NCBI GenBank assembly: GCA_964244115.1
Contig: CAXTHM010000005.1
Span: 1-64,000, forward strand
DNA from: CADCWK01 sp964244115
Lineage (GTDB): Bacteria > Chloroflexota > Chloroflexia > Thermomicrobiales > UBA6265
Direction: 5' to 3'
Length of the DNA stretch: 64,000 nucleotides
In this document: in pieces, positions 17,691-25,260 of the stretch
Numbering within the stretch: the first letter of the stretch is position 1
How the letters are laid out: each line of letters begins with the position of its first letter
Notes under the pieces: generated by a model
Database searches by the model: none
What the model was told of the DNA's origin: nothing
What the model saw: only the letters and a program-made list of their open reading frames with translations
Program-made: the position numbers and the translations under genes

Positions 17691-19223
17691 CTATCCGTTG
17701 GACTCGTTGATGTCGACGAAGATGAAAGTCAGCGTCGAGTCGCCGTCGACCGGCTCCAGCACCTGGCCGTCATTGTTCGGGGCGACGCCGGTCGGAGCAC
17801 CGAAGGCGTAGGTCGCCGTGACGGACGAGCCGGCCTCGGCCGTAAAGGTGACGTAGCCATTGGCATCCGTGGTGAAGCCGCTCTCGACGGAGGACGCCTC
17901 CAGGCCGCGGGTGACGGAGAAGGTGGCGTTCGGCATCGCGACGCAGCCCTCCAGCGTGGCGAGGTCGCCTTCGCGGCAGTCGAGCGCCTGGACGGTCAGC
18001 GTCGCCGCCGCGCCGCCGGCGACCGGGGTGCCGCCCGTCGCGGGATCGGTCGTCGGGTCCCCCTCAGCCGGGGTGTCGGTGACCGGCACATCCGGGGTGT
18101 CGAAAACGATCGGGATCTGCGTGTCCCCCTCGAAGGCGGGGATCGCGAACGGCACGTTGAGGAGGTCGAGCCCCTCCGGTCCGCCGGTGACGCTGCTGAC
18201 GGTGACCGGGGCGCCGACGGCGACCTCGACCGGGGCAAGCTGGCCGCTGCCATCGGTGACGCCGCCGGTCTCCGCACCCGCCACGACGACGGAGACGGTC
18301 ACGCCGGCCAACGGGGCGCAGGTCGTGGTGTCGAGCAGGGTGCCGCCCGAGCAGTCGAGGACTTCGACCGCGAGCGTCCCGGAGCCCACGGCGTCGCCAC
18401 CGGCGTCGATGCCATCGCCACTCTGGCCGTCGGCGACCGGGGTCCCGGCGCTGTAGGCGGACGGGGTCGCGGTCGCGCTCGGGGTTGCGGTCGCCGTGGT
18501 GGTCACCTCCAGGGCCGGCACCTCGGCGCCGATCGTGGCGACGACGACGGCTCCGCCGTCGACGGACGTGATCGTCAGCTCCCCGTCCAGGACGGCCGCC
18601 GAATCGGCTGGGAGCGTGACCGCGTCGCCGCCGAAGGCGACATCGACGGAGCCGTCCGTCGTGAAGACGAGCGACGGGGTCTGGCTGTCGAGGGCGGGGC
18701 TGGTCACGGTCTGGCCCGGCGCGAGGACGGCGCGGGACAGGTCGAGCGCCCGGTTGCCGGTCGGGACGGCAAAACCCTCGCCGCCGAGAAGCAGCTCGCC
18801 ATCGCCGGCGTCGCTGGCCTGGTCGGCCGGGACGAGAGCGATCCGGTCATAGGCGGTCGCGCCATCGACGCCCGAGCGGGTCTCGACGGCGCCGTCGGCG
18901 ACGAACGCGGCCGACCCCGCCAGGAGCAGGTCCTGCTCGCCGGTGGCTGGCGTCTCGACGAGGACCGAGCCCTCGGTCGCGAGGGTGAAGCCGAGGGACT
19001 GTCCGGTCGGGGTGACGCTGTCGCGGTCCCCGGCCTGGTCCGCGACGACGCGCCAGGCGAGCGGGCCGGCTGGCAGCGTGACCGCGCCGTGGGCGATCGA
19101 CTGGAGCGATCCGTCGGTGGCGCCGTCCTGCGCGACGCCGTGGGACGGCGCCGCAAGCACCGCCGCGACGATCAGGGCCGTGATCAGACTGAGACAGGCA
19201 CCGAGGCGAAGCAACCGGTTCAT
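17691..19223 (-). CDS. Large secreted protein, cupin-like N-terminus and carboxypeptidase-regulatory-like repeats
   Basis: A 510-residue exported protein with a signal peptide (residues 1-31, ending H-G-V-A-Q). Residues ~35-225 are beta-rich with phrases such as L-A-P-G-Q-T-V-T and V-T-L-P-A-D-S, similar in style to the sensor proteins at 5960 and 32322. After a T-A-T-A-T-P-S linker come two related units. Each begins with a cysteine pair (V-L-D-C-S-G-G, A-L-D-C-R-E-G) and carries T-D-G-S-G-Q-L or T-D-A-N-G-Y-V, like SpaA/carboxypeptidase regulatory beta-sandwiches. The start at 19223 has AGGAG upstream. Adhesion or surface sensing is inferred only. Confidence 0.65.
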   Translation of the reverse strand: MNRLLRLGACLSLITALIVAAVLAAPSHGVAQDGATDGSLQSIAHGAVTLPAGPLAWRVVADQAGDRDSVTPTGQSLGFTLATEGSVLVETPATGEQDLLLAGSAAFVADGAVETRSGVDGATAYDRIALVPADQASDAGDGELLLGGEGFAVPTGNRALDLSRAVLAPGQTVTSPALDSQTPSLVFTTDGSVDVAFGGDAVTLPADSAAVLDGELTITSVDGGAVVVATIGAEVPALEVTTTATATPSATATPSAYSAGTPVADGQSGDGIDAGGDAVGSGTLAVEVLDCSGGTLLDTTTCAPLAGVTVSVVVAGAETGGVTDGSGQLAPVEVAVGAPVTVSSVTGGPEGLDLLNVPFAIPAFEGDTQIPIVFDTPDVPVTDTPAEGDPTTDPATGGTPVAGGAAATLTVQALDCREGDLATLEGCVAMPNATFSVTRGLEASSVESGFTTDANGYVTFTAEAGSSVTATYAFGAPTGVAPNNDGQVLEPVDGDSTLTFIFVDINESNG

Positions 19224-19577
19224 GGGACTCCTCTGACTGGAACGCAACGATGGCCGCCGATCCTCGCGGAGGGGGATGCGGGACCGGCCCGAACCGTACG
19301 GGACGCGAACGCACAGCATAGACGATCGGGGAGGCGGTCTCCGACCTCGATGGACGCACAAGATGGTCGTCCCGGCCGTTCAACAGGCCGCAGGTCTGAT
19401 CGCCGGGTGGGGACAGGCATCGGTCCGGGCAGATCCGCGATCCCTTGTCCGTTGATCCGAACTCGCGGTGTGCGCTCTGTCGCATCGGAGATGGACGTCG
19501 GAACAGGTGACGAGTAGGTACCGGATCGGTCGTCTCTCCTGGCGGTGATCGCCGATCGTCATCTCCCGTCGACCGGC
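19224..19577. other. Intergenic region upstream of the secreted protein
   Basis: About 350 bp with no convincing gene. It is probably the leader and promoter of the minus-strand secreted protein. Confidence 0.4.
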
Positions 19578-20357
19578 TCAGCTGCCGTCCATGACCGAGC
19601 CGCAGGTCAGATTCAGGATCGCGCCGGTCATGGCCCCGGCCCGGTCCGACGCGACGAACGCCGCCGCGTCGGCCACCTCCTGGAGCGTCGGCATCCGGCC
19701 CAGCGCCGTCCCGTCCTTCATATACTGGTAGGCGTCCGAAACCGGCCCCTCGGCGATCGGACCCCATGTCTCCGGCAGCGCGTCCGGCCGCAGGCAGACG
19801 ACCCGGACGCCGTACGGACCGACCTCGCCGGCCAGCCCCCGACTGAACTCTTCGACGGCGGCGCAGGCGGGCCCGAAGCCACCGGAGGCGTGGTAGCGCC
19901 GGTCCCGGCCGGACAGCACGGACGTCGAGGTCGACATCGTCAGGATCACGCCGGCCCCGGCCGCGGTCATCCGGCGGGCGGCCGCGGTCCCGGTGTTGAA
20001 GTTCAGCCGGATGGCGTTAGTCGCCGAGCGCGTGTAGTCGTCGACCGTCATCTCCCGCAGCGGCTGACCCATGACGGCGCCGGGGTGGGCCGCGTTCAGG
20101 CTGATGTCGATCCGGCTCGTCTCGGCGACGAGGGCGGCCAGATGGGCCTCGACGGCATCCGGGTCCAGCGCATCGACCACGGCGACCTCGGCCTGGCCGC
20201 TGGCCGCGTGGATGTCAGCGGCGACCTGCCGGAGCGACGCCTCGGTCCGCCCAACCAGCACGAGCTGCGCGCCCTCCCGCGCGAAGGTCCGGGCGGCGGT
20301 CCCGCCGACGGCTCCGGCCCCCCCGTAGATGACCGCGATCTTTCCCTGCAACAGCAT
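19578..20357 (-). CDS. SDR-family oxidoreductase lacking the usual catalytic lysine
   Basis: A 259-residue Rossmann-fold protein. The dinucleotide-binding loop is Y-G-G-A-G-A-V-G-G near residue 12. The NAG-like motif (N-A-A-H) and the S-T-S-T-S catalytic-serine strand are present. The usual Y-x-x-x-K is Y-H-A-S-G here, so the lysine that lowers the tyrosine pKa is missing. Family members without it are known as noncanonical or divergent SDRs, and activity is uncertain. The ATG at 20357 is backed by AAGGAG at good spacing; an upstream ATG would add 11 unlikely residues. It is the only gene on its transcript as far as seen. Confidence 0.8.
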   Translation of the reverse strand: MLLQGKIAVIYGGAGAVGGTAARTFAREGAQLVLVGRTEASLRQVAADIHAASGQAEVAVVDALDPDAVEAHLAALVAETSRIDISLNAAHPGAVMGQPLREMTVDDYTRSATNAIRLNFNTGTAAARRMTAAGAGVILTMSTSTSVLSGRDRRYHASGGFGPACAAVEEFSRGLAGEVGPYGVRVVCLRPDALPETWGPIAEGPVSDAYQYMKDGTALGRMPTLQEVADAAAFVASDRAGAMTGAILNLTCGSVMDGS

Positions 20358-20501
20358 GTTGGCTCCTTGATTCCGGTCGGATGACCGCATGTTCAGGTGG
20401 AGCAGGGGACGCTATGGGGCGTCCCCCTCGAACGACTCACAGGACAGGTACCCGAGGGGAGCCCGTCATCGCCAGAAGATACACCCCACTCCAGGCGTCG
20501 C

Positions 20502-20837
20502 TCAGTCCGTCCAGACCGGCCGGATGTCGATCATGCCGAACGAGGCGACCGGGTGCTTCCCGGCAACCTCGATCGCCTCGTTGGGATCGGCGCGCTCGAT
20601 CAGGTCGTAGCCGGCGATCTGCTCGCGGGTCTCGGCGAACGGTCCGTCGGTGAGGAGCGTCTCCCCGCCCCGGACCCGGACGGTCGTCGCGTCGGAGGGC
20701 GAACGCAACAGGTCGCCGCGGAGCCGGACGCCGCGGCTGTCCATCTCGGCGACCCAGGCGTCGGTCTCGGCCGCCATGTCGCGGCCAGGGTCAGGTCCGA
20801 CCCCCGGTTCGGTGCAGATCATGAGCAGGTACTGCAT
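20502..20837 (-). CDS. YCII-related (DGPF-domain) protein
   Basis: A 111-residue ferredoxin-like-fold protein. The start M-Q-Y-L-L-M-I-C-T-E (ATG at 20837) and the D-G-P-F-A-E-T-R-E signature near residue 64 identify the YCII/DGPF family, as do the A-D-P-N-E-A-I-E-V-A-G-K-H-P helix and the C-terminal I-D-I-R-P-V. These small proteins are often encoded beside ECF sigma factors of the DGPF group, but no such sigma gene adjoins here. The biochemical role is unknown; YciI-like dehalogenation-type chemistry has been proposed for relatives. Confidence 0.88.
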   Translation of the reverse strand: MQYLLMICTEPGVGPDPGRDMAAETDAWVAEMDSRGVRLRGDLLRSPSDATTVRVRGGETLLTDGPFAETREQIAGYDLIERADPNEAIEVAGKHPVASFGMIDIRPVWTD

Positions 20838-21087
20838 GGCGCTCGTCCCTCGGTTCTCGTCATTCTGGCCGGATGACCGGTCCCGTTCGGCCGGTCTACG
20901 GAGACGACGAACAGGATCGCCGAAATCGACGGCGTGGGCGAGGAGCCGGCATTTCCCCTCTCCGGCTCCGGGCAACGGTATCCATCACGATGTATCAACG
21001 ATCCGACCGTATCCCCGTCGCTATACTCTCCGGAATACCGATCCGCCACCGGAACCGCCGGGCGGCGATCGGGCGAGGGGATGATCG

Positions 21088-23190
21088 ATGGTCGGCGAGC
21101 GCGGCACGGGCAACGGCGGTGGGCAACGGGACCGGGACCGGGAGCGTGAACGCGAACGTGGCGGGACGCCAGGCCGGTTCGCACCGGGCGGGGCGCTGAG
21201 CGGCCAACCGCTTACGACCCGCGGCGTCACCACCGAGGACGAGGCCAACCTGCCGGTCGGCGGAGCCGACGCGACGCCAACGCCCGGCACCGGTGCGCCC
21301 CCGCTGGCCGCCCAGCTCGGCGCCGCGCACAACGGCTCGTCGAACGAGTCGTTCGGCCGGCCCGACGGCCGCTCGCTCGAGACGCCGATCACGGGGCCGG
21401 CCAAGCGCGAGGTCGACCTCTACGTCCGGACCTACTCCACACTGCTCCAGAGCTCCGGCGCGATCAGTGTTAGCTCCCTCGAACCGGCCCACATCATGGC
21501 CGCCGCCTCCCTCCACGCCGGCGCAACCGAGACCGCCCCGGACATGAACGCCTTCATGTATTCGACCCAGCGCCTGCCGGCCTGCATCGTCGATGTCCGC
21601 CGGATCGTCCTCGCCCAGTCCCGGCACGACTTCAACCGGGCCGGCCTCTCGCAGATGGACGACTGGGAGATCCAGTCGGCGCCCGGCCGCCGCCGGCGCT
21701 GGCTCTACGACGATGACGAGACCCTCGCCGCCTACATCGCCTCGGCCTCGGACCTGGACGACGCCGTCCCGTCGATCGTGGCCTGGCAGATCGAGTGGAA
21801 CAAGTTCAACCGCCTGTTCGCGGCCGACCCGGCGCTGACCGCCGAGGTCGAGGCGCTCGCCGGCGGGGTCGGGGTGCCGCCCTCGGAGGAGCAGTTCGGC
21901 CGCATCGGCGAGCGGCTGCTACTGGCCCCCAACGACTGGCACCGGCTGCGGTCGGTCTGGGGCGTCCGACTCTGGCCCAACCTCGCCAAGATGGCCCACG
22001 CCCGCAAGCGCTTCACGATCCAGCTGCTCGGCGGCTCCCATAACGGCTACGCCCGCTCGGCCCGGCAGTGGTGGAACCCGATCGCCGACCGGCTCCAGGA
22101 ACTCGGGCTGGCCGATCGCCCGCTCTACTTCGTCTCCAGCAACACTCACAGCATCGCCAATGTCCTGAGCGGCACCGCCCAGCGCCGCCGGGACGCGATC
22201 GTCGCCAGCATCCGCCGGACCGGCCACGCCGAGCTGATCCCGGAACTGGAGCGGATCGAGCGGGGCGACAGCCGCTCGCCGTGGGAGAACTGGCTGTACT
22301 TCGCGGCCCGGTCGTACTTCGCCGCGCCGGGCATGGCGGAGGAGCGCGAGCGCCGCAACGACGAGGAGCAGGAGAGCGGGATCTACACCATCGACCCGCG
22401 CGGCGCCGTCGATGTCGGCGTCCAGATCATCGACGTCGCCAGGCTCGACCCCGCCTGCTTCGACCCGCGCCTCCGCGGGGGGATCGACCGGATCGTCGAC
22501 GGCGCCGGCCCGGACGGGACGATCGACGCGGATGGGCTGAACGCGGACGGGTTCGACGGCAAGGCTGAGGGCTCCGACGCCGTCATCATCAACATCAACT
22601 ACCCGCTCGGCCTGGCCGCCTACTACCTGCTCAGCCAGACCGGGGTCGCGGTCGAGGCGATCCAGGGCATCTATGTCCTCGGCAAGGCCGCGACGCTCAA
22701 CGGCCGGATCGGCGACGTGATGATCAGCAACGTCGTCTACGACGAGCACTCCAACAACACCTACTGGTTCGACAACTGCTTCACCTACGACAGCCTCGCC
22801 CCCTACCTCGTCTTCGGCGACCTGCTCGACAACCAGAAGGCGGTCACCGTCAAGGGCACCTACCTCCAGAACCAGGGTTACCTCGACTTCTTCTACCGCG
22901 AGGCCTACACGGTCGTGGAGATGGAAGCCGGGCCGTACCTGAGCGCGATCTGCGAGGAGCTGTTCCCCCGGCGCTACCCCTCCGGTGAGGCGATCAACCT
23001 GCAATCGGCCATGCGCGGCGGCCTCGACCTCGGCATCCTCCACTACGCCTCAGACACCCCCTACACCCGCGCCCAGACCCTCGGCGCCCGCGGCATGGAC
23101 TTCTACGGGCTGGACTCGACCTACGCTTCGACTATCGCGATTTTGAGAAGGATCTTCGACCGGGAGCGGGCACGACTCAGTCGATCGTGA
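21088..23190 (+). CDS. Large protein with nucleosidase-like C-terminal region
   Basis: A 700-residue protein with no signal peptide. Residues 1-100 are Gly/Arg/Glu-rich and probably disordered. The middle is alpha-helical, with R-R-I-V-L-A-Q-S-R-H-D-F and a W-rich segment. The C-terminal part has L-G-K-A-A-T-L-N-G-R-I-G-D-V-M-I (G542-D543-V544) and V-V-E-M-E-A-G-P (E611-M612-E613). These resemble the G-D-V and E-M-E motifs of the purine nucleoside phosphorylase/nucleosidase fold, where the second glutamate binds ribose. A nucleoside- or NAD-related activity is therefore plausible but unproven. GAGGGG lies seven bases before the ATG. The last 14 bp overlap the convergent Doc gene, and 65 bp of its 3' end recur at 23917-23981. 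Confidence 0.6.
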   Translation: MVGERGTGNGGGQRDRDRERERERGGTPGRFAPGGALSGQPLTTRGVTTEDEANLPVGGADATPTPGTGAPPLAAQLGAAHNGSSNESFGRPDGRSLETPITGPAKREVDLYVRTYSTLLQSSGAISVSSLEPAHIMAAASLHAGATETAPDMNAFMYSTQRLPACIVDVRRIVLAQSRHDFNRAGLSQMDDWEIQSAPGRRRRWLYDDDETLAAYIASASDLDDAVPSIVAWQIEWNKFNRLFAADPALTAEVEALAGGVGVPPSEEQFGRIGERLLLAPNDWHRLRSVWGVRLWPNLAKMAHARKRFTIQLLGGSHNGYARSARQWWNPIADRLQELGLADRPLYFVSSNTHSIANVLSGTAQRRRDAIVASIRRTGHAELIPELERIERGDSRSPWENWLYFAARSYFAAPGMAEERERRNDEEQESGIYTIDPRGAVDVGVQIIDVARLDPACFDPRLRGGIDRIVDGAGPDGTIDADGLNADGFDGKAEGSDAVIININYPLGLAAYYLLSQTGVAVEAIQGIYVLGKAATLNGRIGDVMISNVVYDEHSNNTYWFDNCFTYDSLAPYLVFGDLLDNQKAVTVKGTYLQNQGYLDFFYREAYTVVEMEAGPYLSAICEELFPRRYPSGEAINLQSAMRGGLDLGILHYASDTPYTRAQTLGARGMDFYGLDSTYASTIAILRRIFDRERARLSRS
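23062..23126 (+). repeat. Direct repeat, copy 1 (inside gene 3' end)
   Basis: This 65-bp stretch near the 3' end of the 700-codon gene matches 23917-23981 at 60 of 65 positions. Confidence 0.9.
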
Positions 23191-23590
23191 ATGGCACGGT
23201 ATGCTCCCGCACCCAGCCGACGAACCGCTCGGTCGCCGTGTCACGGGCCGGGGAGCCATGCTCGGCCCGGAAGACGGCGAGCAGCAGTACACCCGCCGTC
23301 TCGTCACCGGAATCGATCATGAGCCCGTTCCGGGTCAGAGAGAACTCCATCGCCAGAAAGGCCGTGCGCTTGTTGCCGTCCTCGAAGGCATGGGCGTGGG
23401 CAATCCCGGTCGCGAGTTGGACGGCCCGACCGGCAAGGTCGAGCCCCTCGTAGACGGCATGGGTCTGCGGCCGGAGGACGGCCGATTCGAGCCCGTCCGG
23501 TCGCATCAGCGCCCGCGGCACATAGCCGGTCTCGGTCATGGCGATGCCATGCAGATCGACGATTAGCCGGGCAGTGGGATACCAGACCAC
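23177..23590 (-). CDS. doc: Fic/Doc-family toxin (death-on-curing type)
   Basis: A 137-residue protein of Doc size. The Fic core H-A-F-E-D-G-N-K-R-T-A-F (about residues 67-78) has the catalytic histidine, the acidic residue and the N-K-R anion-binding residues. Doc proteins phosphorylate EF-Tu and relatives AMPylate targets; which applies here is not known. It starts at GTG 23590, sharing one base with the TAG stop of the upstream antitoxin gene, so the two are translationally coupled. Its 3' end overlaps the convergent 700-codon gene by 14 bp. High GC and normal codon use suggest a long residence. Confidence 0.85.
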   Translation of the reverse strand: MVWYPTARLIVDLHGIAMTETGYVPRALMRPDGLESAVLRPQTHAVYEGLDLAGRAVQLATGIAHAHAFEDGNKRTAFLAMEFSLTRNGLMIDSGDETAGVLLLAVFRAEHGSPARDTATERFVGWVREHTVPFTID

Positions 23591-23802
23591 TACCGATCGG
23601 CGAGATAGTCGTAGACGGCGCGATGCTGCCGAACCAGCCGCCGGGCCAGCTCCACGTCCGTGGCCGACAGGTCAGGGGTCTCCACGTCGTCACCGCTCGC
23701 TGGCCGACTGCCACGCTGCGGGTTGGCCATCCACGCGAGTTCCCGCTCGTCGAGGGGCGTGTCATTCACGAAGGTCCCGGTCTCATATCGTCGCAAGGCC
23801 AT
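23590..23802 (-). CDS. Probable antitoxin of the Doc pair
   Basis: A 70-residue acidic protein encoded directly upstream of and overlapping the Doc gene by one base. The first half is polar and probably a short DNA-binding or linker region (R-R-Y-E-T-G-T-F-V). The C-terminal helix (E-L-A-R-R-L-V-R-Q-H-R-A-V-Y-D-Y-L) is the kind of segment that wraps around Fic/Doc toxins. AAGGAG precedes the ATG at 23802. It does not clearly match Phd in sequence, so the antitoxin call is by position and size. Confidence 0.65.
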   Translation of the reverse strand: MALRRYETGTFVNDTPLDERELAWMANPQRGSRPASGDDVETPDLSATDVELARRLVRQHRAVYDYLADR

Positions 23803-23916
23803 CGGGGACTCCTTCCCGTTCGCGTGTCGAGACAAGGACGCATTTCATTCGGTCGAGTATATCCCGGTGACGCTGATGGCTTCGGTACCGGCCCGTCCCT
23901 GGATTCGAACACTTCG

Positions 23917-23981
23917 TATACCCGCGCCCAGACCCTTGGCGCCCGCGGCATGGACTTCTATGGCCTGAACTCGACCTACGC
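23917..23981 (+). repeat. Direct repeat, copy 2 (orphan gene 3' end)
   Basis: The stretch reads Y-T-R-A-Q-T-L-G-A-R-G-M-D-F-Y-G-L-N-S-T-Y-A in the same frame sense as copy 1, and four of the five differences are synonymous. G+C falls sharply just to its right. It looks like a leftover end of the same gene or of a paralogue. Confidence 0.85.
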
Positions 23982-24037
23982 CTTTAAGAGGAGCAATAAT
24001 GTTAGGAACCGATTAAAAGACAGGAAGCAATTTGCGG

Positions 24038-25015
24038 CTATAAGGCATACTCGTGGAGATCCAAGCATTCTCGACTCATGACTAGACCTGTCAGCCGGAG
24101 CTCGAAAGTAACGCGGCCTGCCTCTAAGAACTCGATGGTCGCTGTAGAATTATAGATAACATCACGCTCATCTCGGTGCCAGATCGTCAAGCTACCTAAT
24201 GGCAACCAGACGTCATTTGGAGCGTCCCATAGCGCTATGAACGGAACCCACATAGTTACGCTAATACTTTTTAACCGCTCAAGGGACGGTAACGGAGTAA
24301 TCGGAGATAATAATGCAATGGGCCTATATGGGATCGCAGGGACTATCCAAGTAGCATGAGCTGGAATCCATCTAAACTCTAGATCATAGGCGTTTCCGGG
24401 ACCGAAATTCTTCAAGACGAGAGATGACCACATAATTTGCTGGTGGCCCCAGTCATTATTCAATGTTCTTGCAGCAGCGCTCATACTAATAGCGTCTGGT
24501 GATGGATCCCATAGTGCAGGCATTCCTTCCTTTACTGGCGAACCCGACAGTTCAATACGCATTCGTGGTCGTGATGCTTGCTCTCGTTCCCGCCGAGCGT
24601 CGGCCCTTGCCTGGGCTGCTTCACTCCGAGCTTGGCGAATTTGTTCATCGGCCTGTTGGCGTGACGCTAGTATTTGGTCTCGAGCAGAACCCCTTGATTG
24701 CCAAATGGCGACGACAGTAAAGCCGACTACCGCGAGAGTTCCCACGAGTTCGAAAACGACCTGACGATTGACGAGCCACTTCGGGTTCTCTCGAATTGCA
24801 ACTGCTATCGCCCCTCCAATTGCTCCCACCAATAGACTTCCCAGTAAGTAGAAGAGAGCCTTCGAGCTACCGGAATGGTCATCCTCGGGGGATGAATTAC
24901 TTATCACTTCTTTTCTCCTTCCAAAATCATGTTTATCATGACTCCACTTGCGATTATCTGCAACGCTTCCTGGAACGCTAGCGCTCGCTCCCATCATCTT
25001 GCCATGATTGCGCAA
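24038..25015 (-). CDS. AT-richer membrane protein with coiled coil, unknown function
   Basis: Up to 325 residues. Two membrane helices lie at about residues 54-73 and 87-104. A coiled-coil segment rich in Gln/Arg/Ala follows (Q-Q-A-D-E-Q-I-R-Q-A-R near residue 121 to A-D-A-R-R-E-R). A beta-rich soluble domain of about 170 residues comes last. The TTG at 25015 opens the frame, but ATG codons six codons in or further down are equally possible. Base composition is far lower in G+C (about 50%) than in neighbouring genes, pointing to acquisition. Helix-helix-coil-sensor layouts occur in some defence and stress proteins, but no named family is recognised. Confidence 0.6.
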   Translation of the reverse strand: MRNHGKMMGASASVPGSVADNRKWSHDKHDFGRRKEVISNSSPEDDHSGSSKALFYLLGSLLVGAIGGAIAVAIRENPKWLVNRQVVFELVGTLAVVGFTVVAIWQSRGSARDQILASRQQADEQIRQARSEAAQARADARREREQASRPRMRIELSGSPVKEGMPALWDPSPDAISMSAAARTLNNDWGHQQIMWSSLVLKNFGPGNAYDLEFRWIPAHATWIVPAIPYRPIALLSPITPLPSLERLKSISVTMWVPFIALWDAPNDVWLPLGSLTIWHRDERDVIYNSTATIEFLEAGRVTFELRLTGLVMSRECLDLHEYAL

Positions 25016-25260
25016 TTTCTCCGGAGAAGGATGTTCTGCCTGATCCTCCTCTACCTACGAGGCAGCCGAGTTGGAGCTGGCGTGACCGTCGACATCGGCG
25101 GGGCAGTCACAGTCGGTGCCGGGTCCGCTGGCGTCACAGAGGGGATGGCGAACGGCGCGTCCTGCTCGAAGACGGTTCGAAAGCGGCCCCACCCCAGTTC
25201 GTCTGGATGGTAGGTCCTGATTCGCAGACAGGTCCTGAGCAGCCGATTCCTCGCCAAACG

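Noticed and set aside
23895..23915. GGATTCGAAC sequence resembling a tRNA T-arm
   Set aside because: No acceptor, D or anticodon arms could be drawn around it.
23062..23981. Reading the duplicated 65 bp as integrase attachment sites
   Set aside because: No integrase or tRNA target is present, and the differences are mostly synonymous, which fits diverged coding copies better than attL/attR.
25051..25257. 68-codon frame just after the ZIP gene (Y-H-P-D-E-L-G-W-G-R-F)
   Set aside because: TTG start without a ribosome-binding site and a Pro/Thr/Ala-rich tail; could be a gene fragment but cannot be supported.
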